Source of the DNA: Clostridiales bacterium
Lineage (GTDB): Bacteria; Bacillota_A; Clostridia; Oscillospirales; Oscillospiraceae
Direction of reading: 5' to 3'
DNA: 10,987 nucleotides
NCBI GenBank assembly: GCA_019417795.1
Contig: DXUR01000065.1
Coordinates: 1 to 10,987 of the forward strand
Below, in pieces: positions 7,121-10,987 of this stretch (the first letter of the stretch is position 1; every line of letters starts with the position of its first letter). A program made the position numbers and the translations under genes. The notes beneath the pieces were generated by a model. That model did not search any database. It was given only the letters and a program-made list of their open reading frames with translations, and had not been told where the DNA came from.

Positions 7121-8017
7121 TTAGCCTCGCCCCCTTTGCCCGTCCCCGTACATATCGTGCTGCACCAGGGAAGAATAATAGCTGTTGATGGTGGTCGGGG
7201 CGTTATACAGCGCCGCCAGAAGGTATTTCTTGATATTGCGGACATAGGTGGTGTTGTCCTTCATGCAGTCCATAACATACTGAACATGGGAGCTGTCCAG
7301 CTTCATAAACCGGGACTTTACCACCTCCGCCGGATAATCGTCTCCGGCAATGCGGATGACTTTGCGGGCAGAACATACGGTATCCACGATCAGGTCAACG
7401 ATCTCGTCAAGCTGCTCACGGTCGATATGGCTGTCCTGCACCAGATAGCTGTACTCGATGTTGTCCAAAATCACTTCACGATAACATTCTCTGGCTCCCA
7501 TCCGATCCGTTCCCATCCTTGCCCCTGCGGGGGTAGGGGGATTTGATGGGATAGGATTTGATATCTCTGTACTTGATAAATCAGTCTTTGTTTGATTAGT
7601 ATTTAATTGTGCGGGGGTTTCCGTACACGGTTCCGCCGTATCCGGGATACCCATATCCGGGTTTTCCGTATATGGCTTTGCCGTACCCGGTAAAGGCGTA
7701 CCTGGGCTTGACGGCGGCTCGCACTGAGGCATTTCGTAAATGACATACTCGGTATCCGTGATCTTGCCTTTTTCGTCCCGAAGCTGGGTGCGCCGGATAT
7801 ACCCGTGGGTCTCCAGCTCCTTCAATGCCGCACCGATGCTGTCCACACCTTCCCGGCAGATCGCCGCAAGACCTCTGGTGGTGTAATTCCACTCGTCAGG
7901 GAGCGACAACATCATGGACAGCAGCCCCTTGGATTTCAGGGTCAGCGTCCGATCTTTCAAGTGATGGTTCGACATGACCGTATAATCACGGGTCTTTTCA
8001 ATACGAAAAACAGCCAT
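7121..8017 (-). CDS. Winged-helix replication-initiator-like protein with DUF6017 C-terminus
   Basis: The 298-aa protein has an N-terminal helix-turn-helix region (about 25-95: LTLKSKGLLSMMLSLPDEWN, then GLAAICREGVDSIGAALKEL) typical of RepA/replisome-organizer-like proteins. A Pro/Thr-rich low-complexity linker follows (about 101-170) with two imperfect ten-residue repeats, GTAKPYTENP (111-120) and DTAEPCTETP (126-135). The C-terminal domain (about 176-298, ECYREVILDNIEYSYL to AALYNAPTTINSYYSSL) resembles DUF6017. Such proteins head Tn1549-like operons; a role in element replication or operon control is inferred, not shown. The start at 8017 has AAGGAGGT six bases upstream. It directly precedes pcfB. 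The 170 bases between it and the next gene upstream hold no convincing gene. Confidence 0.82.
   Translation of the reverse strand: MAVFRIEKTRDYTVMSNHHLKDRTLTLKSKGLLSMMLSLPDEWNYTTRGLAAICREGVDSIGAALKELETHGYIRRTQLRDEKGKITDTEYVIYEMPQCEPPSSPGTPLPGTAKPYTENPDMGIPDTAEPCTETPAQLNTNQTKTDLSSTEISNPIPSNPPTPAGARMGTDRMGARECYREVILDNIEYSYLVQDSHIDREQLDEIVDLIVDTVCSARKVIRIAGDDYPAEVVKSRFMKLDSSHVQYVMDCMKDNTTYVRNIKKYLLAALYNAPTTINSYYSSLVQHDMYGDGQRGRG
7613..7687 (-). repeat. Imperfect repeats in the Pro/Thr linker of the DUF6017 protein
   Basis: The DNA repeatedly reads CCGTA/CCGGG-type blocks on the plus strand, coding for GTAKPYTENP and DTAEPCTETP with a short gap. The purine/pyrimidine pattern suggests local duplication in a flexible linker. 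No separate function is implied. Confidence 0.6.
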
Positions 8018-8187
8018 CTTCGCACCTCCTTCCTGTGAAAATAAAAAGTGTTGGTTTTGAGCGGTTTATCCGTCTGTATGCCTCCGTTACCTTCCACATG
8101 GGAAAACATCCACGCCCTGTTCAGAACGCAAGCCACAGAGGAAGAAACAGAAGATATCCCACTGATTTTGATACATTTTTCAGGTGG

Positions 8188-8709
8188 CTACCTCTCACGG
8201 TCTTTATGGTCATAGTGGAGTTCACCGGAAAGCACCTTCGCGTGGTTACAGATTTTGATGTGCCCCTTTTCCTGATTTTCCAAAGCCTTGCTGTATCCGG
8301 TGTCGGTCAGGAACAGGCGCATTTTCTCACCCTTCCAGCCAACAGGCGAGTCATGGGTAAGAACATCAAATACGATCATGTGTCTGGTCGCCGGGTCGAA
8401 ACGCTCCAAAGCCATAATGTCATGGCCGGATAACTTCTGCGCCCCGGATTGCTGTCTGGCCTCTGCCAGCATTTCCCCGATGGTGCGGGCTTTCTCCGGC
8501 AGGCGGTATTCGGCCTGCACCTTGCGGATCAAATTCATGCACTCCTGATCCGACAGGGGGCGGAGCTTGTCCAGAAGGCCTTCCGCCGTTTCTTTCGCTG
8601 CCGGGTTCGGCGCGTAGCGCCATGTCATATAAATCTCATTCAGGGCGGCGTTCTGATTGGTACTTTCAATCTGAAACACCATCCTCATTTCTGCTTCTGT
8701 CAGTTTCAT
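8188..8709 (-). CDS. Conserved ICE protein of unknown function, first gene of the conjugation operon
   Basis: I do not recognise a named domain. The 173-aa protein starts MKLTEAEMRMVFQIESTNQN and includes TWRYAPNPAAKETAEGLLDKL (about 29-49, nearly all helical), a middle segment RTIGEMLAEARQQSGAQ (about 75-91), and a C-terminal alpha/beta part with GHDIMALERFDPATRHMIVF (about 95-114). No signal peptide or membrane segment is seen, so it is probably cytoplasmic. I set the start at 8709, six bases after AAGGAGG, rather than the in-frame ATG at 8748 inside the terminator-like hairpin. Its place as the first gene behind an attenuator-like leader suggests a regulatory or housekeeping role for the element, but that is only positional evidence. 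Confidence 0.75.
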   Translation of the reverse strand: MKLTEAEMRMVFQIESTNQNAALNEIYMTWRYAPNPAAKETAEGLLDKLRPLSDQECMNLIRKVQAEYRLPEKARTIGEMLAEARQQSGAQKLSGHDIMALERFDPATRHMIVFDVLTHDSPVGWKGEKMRLFLTDTGYSKALENQEKGHIKICNHAKVLSGELHYDHKDRER

Positions 8710-8735
8710 TGCCAGCCTCCTTCTAAAATGGGTAT

Positions 8736-8768
8736 AAAAAAACGCCATAGGTTTTCAATGCCTATGGC
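8736..8768 (-). terminator. Terminator-like hairpin (attenuator) before the ICE operon
   Basis: On the minus strand GCCATAGG (8768-8761) pairs perfectly with CCTATGGC (8751-8744), followed by G and seven T residues. It ends about 27 bases before the start codon at 8709. An upstream CCTAT (8781-8777) could instead pair with ATAGG (8765-8761), which would break the terminator stem, so a simple two-state attenuator is possible. Confidence 0.65.
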
Positions 8769-8781
8769 TTGTGGGTATAGG

Positions 8782-8816
8782 AAAGGGGCGCTGATACTTG
8801 CATATCAACGCCCTTT
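8782..8816. repeat. Inverted repeat in the ICE operon leader
   Basis: GGGCG-C-TGATA (8786-8796) pairs with TATCA-A-CGCCC (8803-8813) with one mismatch and a six-base loop; flanking AAA and TTT extend it around a bulged G. It is upstream of the terminator-like hairpin on the minus strand and could belong to the same leader RNA or be a protein binding site. Confidence 0.5.
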
Positions 8817-8846
8817 GAGCCTATCAGTATTTGATTGTCTTGACTT

Positions 8847-8938
8847 CGCACCGTGTTTGCACCATGAAAAACATTGATTTTACTGACTTTTTCAATGTTT
8901 TCTTATCTGGTGCTACCATTCGTGAGGTGCGTTTTTTT
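8847..8938. repeat. Nested three-part inverted repeat beside the tRNA, with a T tract
   Basis: Three pairs of arms nest around a common centre: CGCACC (8847-8852) with GGTGCG (8926-8931), GCACCA (8859-8864) with TGGTGC (8908-8913), and AAAACATTGA (8868-8877) with TCAATGTTTT (8892-8901). Seven T residues follow on the plus strand, so it could stop plus-strand transcription, although no plus-strand gene precedes it. Its place at the ICE edge, 16 bases from tRNA-Leu, makes a recombinase binding or attachment region plausible. Confidence 0.5.
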
Positions 8939-8953
8939 GCGGCTTACTGCCGG

Positions 8954-9040
8954 TGGTGCCGATGACCGGACTTGAACCGGTACGGTATTGCTACCGAGGG
9001 ATTTTAAGTCCCTTGCGTCTGCCGATTTCGCCACATCGGC
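8954..9040 (-). tRNA. tRNA-Leu (anticodon UAA)
   Basis: The minus strand reads GCCGATG at the 5' end and CATCGGC-ACCA at the 3' end, giving a perfect acceptor stem and an encoded CCA. The anticodon arm is AGGGA-CTTAAAA-TCCCT with UAA at 9006-9004. The long variable arm CGGTAGCAATACCG marks the leucine class, and the T arm is ACCGG-TTCAAGT-CCGGT. The gene is intact (87 bases). The ICE lies on its 3' side, a common integration position, but I see no tRNA-end duplication in the window. Confidence 0.97.
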
Positions 9041-9057
9041 GCATTTCATGCTTTGAT

Positions 9058-9086
9058 ATTATATTAAATTAAAGCCTCATTGTCAA
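9058..9086 (-). promoter_or_regulatory. Promoter of tRNA-Leu
   Basis: On the minus strand TTGACA (9086-9081) and TATAAT (9063-9058) are both perfect consensus and are separated by exactly 17 bases. The -10 box ends 17 bases before the mature tRNA 5' end. Confidence 0.93.
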
Positions 9087-9134
9087 TAATTTACTAAAAT
9101 TTTTTCAAATTCAAACAGGTATTACGCACATATT

Positions 9135-9161
9135 TTGCGCCGTGTTTTATTGACGGCGCAA
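9135..9161. repeat. Perfect 9-bp inverted repeat between divergent units
   Basis: TTGCGCCGT (9135-9143) pairs with ACGGCGCAA (9153-9161) across a nine-base loop, in otherwise AT-rich DNA between the tRNA promoter and the riboswitch promoter. It has AT-rich flanks but no real T tract, so it may be a weak terminator or a protein binding site. Confidence 0.5.
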
Positions 9162-9184
9162 TATTTATGTAGTAAAATATCAAT

Positions 9185-9240
9185 AAGTTGCAAGATAAAC
9201 CGCAGAATCGACGCTTTTTGCCGGTTCGTCTTTGCAACTT
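9185..9240. repeat. Long inverted repeat overlapping the riboswitch promoter
   Basis: AAGTTGCAAGA (9185-9195) pairs with TCTTTGCAACTT (9229-9240) with one bulge, and AACCG/CGGTT pair inside it. The right arm contains the proposed -35 box TTGCAA. This could be an operator-like site; as the start of transcription lies further right, it would not be part of the riboswitch RNA. Confidence 0.5.
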
Positions 9241-9260
9241 GGGCTTATACAGTTTAATAT
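9232..9260 (+). promoter_or_regulatory. Promoter of the riboswitch operon
   Basis: TTGCAA (9232-9237) and TAATAT (9255-9260) are spaced by 17 bases. The expected start point, about 9267, coincides with the first base of the riboswitch P1 stem, which supports the assignment although both boxes differ from consensus. Confidence 0.65.
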
Positions 9261-9266
9261 TTGATA

Positions 9267-9439
9267 AAAAATACGGTTTCGCGGTTCTTGCCGCGAATTA
9301 AAAGGGAATCCGGTCAAAATCCGGAACAACCGCCATTACTGTGTTTGACGTAAGAGAGTCCGATCCATTGGAGCTTTCCGAGAAGGCGACTCTTCCCGTG
9401 ATGTATGGGATCATAAGTCAGGAGACCTGCCGTATTTTT
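9267..9439 (+). ncRNA. Cobalamin (adenosylcobalamin-type) riboswitch aptamer
   Basis: The conserved blocks appear in order: TTAAAAGGGAA before a CCGG-TCAAAAT-CCGG hairpin (about 9297-9323), CCGCCATTACTGT (about 9330-9342, B12-box region), and GTCAGGAGACCTGCC (about 9417-9431). A ten-base P1 stem closes the aptamer: AAAAATACGG (9267-9276) with CCGTATTTTT (9430-9439). Cobalamin binding to such RNAs normally lowers expression of B12 uptake, synthesis or B12-independent isozyme genes. Here the genes downstream are a small HNH-repeat-like protein and a secreted repeat protein, not standard B12 genes. Confidence 0.9.
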
Positions 9440-9463
9440 ATGGTTAAACACAACTTTGGTGAG

Positions 9464-9514
9464 AAGAGTGCAGCCGATTTATCAGCTTTTGCTTTGTGCT
9501 GTCGGTGCACTCTT
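9464..9514 (+). promoter_or_regulatory. Riboswitch expression-platform hairpin with an alternative partner
   Basis: AAGAGTGCA (9464-9472), CCGA and CAGC pair with GCTG, TCGG and TGCACTCTT (9506-9514), a long stem with a bulged G. The 5' arm can equally pair with a second TGCACTCT at 9553-9560, which overlaps the left arm of the terminator. The two pairings exclude each other, giving a terminator/antiterminator choice. Confidence 0.65.
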
Positions 9515-9556
9515 TGCCCGATTGCACAAGATTTTTTCGTTGGTTAATTTGTTGCA

Positions 9557-9589
9557 CTCTCCCTGCTTTTCGGCAGGGAGAGATTTTTT
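9557..9589 (+). terminator. Intrinsic terminator in the riboswitch leader
   Basis: CTCTCCCTGC (9557-9566) pairs perfectly with GCAGGGAGAG (9573-9582) across a six-base TTTTCG loop, followed by A and six T residues. It ends seven bases before the GGAGG of the next gene, as expected for a riboswitch-controlled terminator. Confidence 0.9.
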
Positions 9590-9605
9590 GTGTTCGGAGG
9601 ATTTT

Positions 9606-9797
9606 ATGTTTGGCGACGACAAAGAAAAATGGGCAGTAAATGAGCTTGTGCGTAAATCCGAGGAGCTGAAAAGGCTTCCGCGAAAAGACGATTTCGATGA
9701 CGCCACACGCTCGCGAATTAAGGCATTTTTAGGCCCTTGGCCGCGCGCTCTCGAAAAAGCCGGTCTTAAAACTCCCGGCGGGAAGCGCAAAAAGTAA
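9606..9797 (+). CDS. Small protein with a homing-endonuclease-associated (HNH) repeat-like domain
   Basis: The 63-aa protein starts MFGDDKEKWAVNELVRKSEE. Residues about 11-54 follow the pattern of the homing-endonuclease-associated repeat: a helix ELVRKSEELKRLP, then FDDATRSRIKAFLGPWPRAL and EKAGL. The last nine residues are a basic tail. Such repeats are small DNA-binding helical units; here one stands alone with no nuclease domain, so I infer a DNA-binding or regulatory role at most. The start has GGAGG at 9596-9600, five bases upstream. The frame stays open further upstream, but that part lies inside the terminator and hairpin and is not translated in this reading. It is the first gene behind the cobalamin riboswitch and is followed after 22 bases by the surface-protein gene. 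Confidence 0.75.
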   Translation: MFGDDKEKWAVNELVRKSEELKRLPRKDDFDDATRSRIKAFLGPWPRALEKAGLKTPGGKRKK

Positions 9798-9819
9798 AGA
9801 GTTTTGAAAGGAGTAAGGT

Positions 9820-10987
9820 ATGTTAAAACCTAAAAAGACAGTAAAGAAATGTCTGTCATGGCTTCTTGCTTTTGTGATGATATTGTCTGTGATACCCGTT
9901 GCGGTACTTGCCGCACCGGCTGATCTTTCAATATCGTCGGCAAAGGAGCTGCTCGCGTTCTCCGAAAAGGTGAACGGCGGTGAAGACTTTTCGGGAAAGA
10001 CAGTAGAGCTTACAGCCGATATCGACCTCGGCGGAGAAGGCTCCGAATGGACGCCGATAGGCTCCTCGTCATCGGCTTTTGCCGGAACATTCGACGGAAA
10101 CAACCACGTAATCAGCGGACTTTACATTTCTTCGGGTTCCAATGCGGGACTTTTCGGAAAGGTAAACGGCGGTACGATTAAGAATGTTACGGTTAAGGGC
10201 AGCGTCAGCGGTTCTTCATCGGTTGCAGGCGTTGTCGGTTACCTCAATGCAGGCAATATAATTGGCTGCGGAAATAATGCCGATGTCAGCGGCTCTTCGG
10301 GAGTCGGCGGCGTAGTGGGCTATGTCGGCGGCGCGTCTACCGTTTCGGGCTGCTACAATTCGGGTAATGTCAGCGGCACAACAGGCTACATAGGCGGCGT
10401 AAGCGGTCAGCATTGGCGCGCAGGCAAACTCGAAAACTGCTATAACACAGGTAAGGTATCAGGTCCTGCCTCTGTCGGCGGCGTAGCCGGCGGACACAAA
10501 GCGGCGTCTCCCGAGCTTGTAAATTGCTACAATGCAGGCACGGTTGAAGACTCGGCAGGCTACCAAAACAATATCGGCGCATTGATAGGCGCCACAAGAG
10601 GAACGGCGGAGAACTGCTATTATCTCTCAACCTCGTCTTTCGCGGCAACAGGCAATAAAGGCGATGTTGACGGCGCGGCAAAGGTTGACTCCGTAACCGA
10701 GACTATGCTCGGTTCGGCATTCATAAAGGATGAAGAGGGAATAAACGGCGGCAATCCCGTGCTTTCTTGGCAGGGCAAAACTCCCGACATTATAATAGCG
10801 TCGTACAGTCAGTTGAAGGCGTTTGCCGACAGCGTAAACGACGGCAACTCTTACGAGGGTAAGCTCATCCGCCTCAATGTGAATATCGAACTCGGCGGTG
10901 CCAATAACCCGTGGACGCCTATAGGCTCCTCATCATCGGCTTTTGCCGGAACATTCGACGGAAACAACCACGTAATCAGCGGACTTT
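9820..10987 (+). CDS. Large secreted GLUG-repeat surface protein (N-terminal part)
   Basis: An open frame without stop runs from ATG 9820 to the window end (389 codons). The start has AAAGGAG (9807-9813) six bases upstream. A Sec signal peptide is clear: MLKPKKTVKK, a hydrophobic core LLAFVMILSVIPVAVLA and a likely cut near residue 31-32. Next comes a module with LLAFSEKVNGGEDFSGKTVE and ADIDLGG...WTPIG...FAGTFDGNNHVISGL. A run of GLUG-like repeats follows (residues about 110-270: GVGGVVGYVGG, CYNSGNVSG, CYNTGKVSG, CYNAGTVED), predicted to form a beta-helix. A second copy of the first module then begins at about residue 325. Such proteins are exported and often carry binding or cell-wall domains further on, which cannot be seen here. 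It is likely co-transcribed with the 63-aa gene under the cobalamin riboswitch. Confidence 0.85.
   Translation, partial: MLKPKKTVKKCLSWLLAFVMILSVIPVAVLAAPADLSISSAKELLAFSEKVNGGEDFSGKTVELTADIDLGGEGSEWTPIGSSSSAFAGTFDGNNHVISGLYISSGSNAGLFGKVNGGTIKNVTVKGSVSGSSSVAGVVGYLNAGNIIGCGNNADVSGSSGVGGVVGYVGGASTVSGCYNSGNVSGTTGYIGGVSGQHWRAGKLENCYNTGKVSGPASVGGVAGGHKAASPELVNCYNAGTVEDSAGYQNNIGALIGATRGTAENCYYLSTSSFAATGNKGDVDGAAKVDSVTETMLGSAFIKDEEGINGGNPVLSWQGKTPDIIIASYSQLKAFADSVNDGNSYEGKLIRLNVNIELGGANNPWTPIGSSSSAFAGTFDGNNHVISGL
10048..10123 (+). repeat. Direct repeat, copy 1 (within the GLUG protein gene)
   Basis: These 76 bases match 10912-10987 at 74 of 76 positions. The offset is 864 bases, exactly 288 codons, so the frame is kept. 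They code for WTPIGSSSSAFAGTFDGNNH and the following VISGL. Confidence 0.95.
10912..10987 (+). repeat. Direct repeat, copy 2 (cut by the window end)
   Basis: Second copy of the 76-base repeat; the match is still running at the last base, so the true repeat is longer. The two differences are third-codon-position changes, so the encoded residues are identical. Confidence 0.95.

Larger units (their letters stand above)
5685..8953 (-). mobile_element. Tn1549-like integrative conjugative element, conjugation-operon end (partial)
   Basis: Minus-strand gene order is unknown 173-aa protein, winged-helix/DUF6017 protein, pcfB and virD4, with very short gaps or overlaps. This is the start of the conjugation operon in Tn1549/CTn-like elements of Clostridia. 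The edge towards the tRNA-Leu gene is estimated; no direct repeat can be tested because the other end is not in the window. The remaining transfer genes should continue on the far side of the IME. The integrase is not seen here. Confidence 0.75.

Noticed and set aside
8035..8433. 132-codon plus-strand frame
   Set aside because: Mostly antisense to the 173-aa ICE gene, which has a good ribosome binding site and fits the operon.
8939..8953. Terminator of tRNA-Leu
   Set aside because: The CGGC/GCCG hairpin on the minus strand is followed by A residues, not T residues, so it does not look like an intrinsic terminator for the tRNA.
10216..10681. Two overlapping minus-strand frames
   Set aside because: They lie opposite the GLUG repeats and show the low-complexity Ala/Arg/Ser pattern of an antisense shadow.

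Overview
The window looks like a piece of a gut Clostridia chromosome (Oscillospirales/Ruminococcaceae type is my best guess) carrying nested mobile DNA. The reasons are Tn1549-like conjugation genes, a TnpX/TnpV serine-recombinase element, strong AAAGGAGG ribosome binding sites, a tRNA-Leu with encoded CCA, and a large secreted protein with GLUG-like repeats. The species cannot be fixed from this sequence.

Layout. (1) Positions 1 to about 5684, genes on the minus strand, are one part of an integrative mobilizable element (IME) whose other end lies beyond position 1. In minus-strand order it has the large serine recombinase tnpX, tnpV, an AT-rich cargo (a short signal-peptide-like ORF, a lactococcin 972-type membrane protein and its ABC ATPase), a hairpin-rich non-coding region with a recognisable MOBQ-type oriT core (AAGTGCGCCCT at 501-511), a terminator-like attenuator, and the start of a DUF3847 mobilization gene. 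(2) The IME sits inside the virD4/traG coupling-protein gene of an integrative conjugative element (ICE). That gene is cut after residue 316, past Walker A but before Walker B, and by chance runs in frame into tnpX, giving one 973-codon frame. A 22-bp imperfect inverted repeat marks the IME end at the junction. (3) About 5685 to 8953 is the start of the Tn1549-like conjugation operon on the minus strand: an unknown 173-aa protein, a winged-helix/DUF6017 protein, pcfB, then broken virD4. Its leader carries two hairpins, one a terminator-like attenuator, and the ICE edge shows a nested inverted repeat. (4) 8954-9040 is tRNA-Leu(UAA), minus strand, with a near-perfect promoter. (5) From 9232 rightwards the plus strand is host-like: promoter, cobalamin riboswitch, a switchable expression platform with a strong terminator, a 63-aa protein resembling a homing-endonuclease-associated repeat, and a secreted repeat protein that runs off the end.

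How the parts fit. The IME has an origin and mobilization genes but none of its own transfer channel within the window, and it inactivates the coupling protein of the ICE it occupies. Precise TnpX excision would both free the mobilizable circle and repair virD4. The cargo has lactococcin 972-type immunity/export genes but no recognisable bacteriocin. On the host side, a B12-sensing RNA appears to control a surface-protein operon, which raises the possibility of an extracellular cobalamin-related system.
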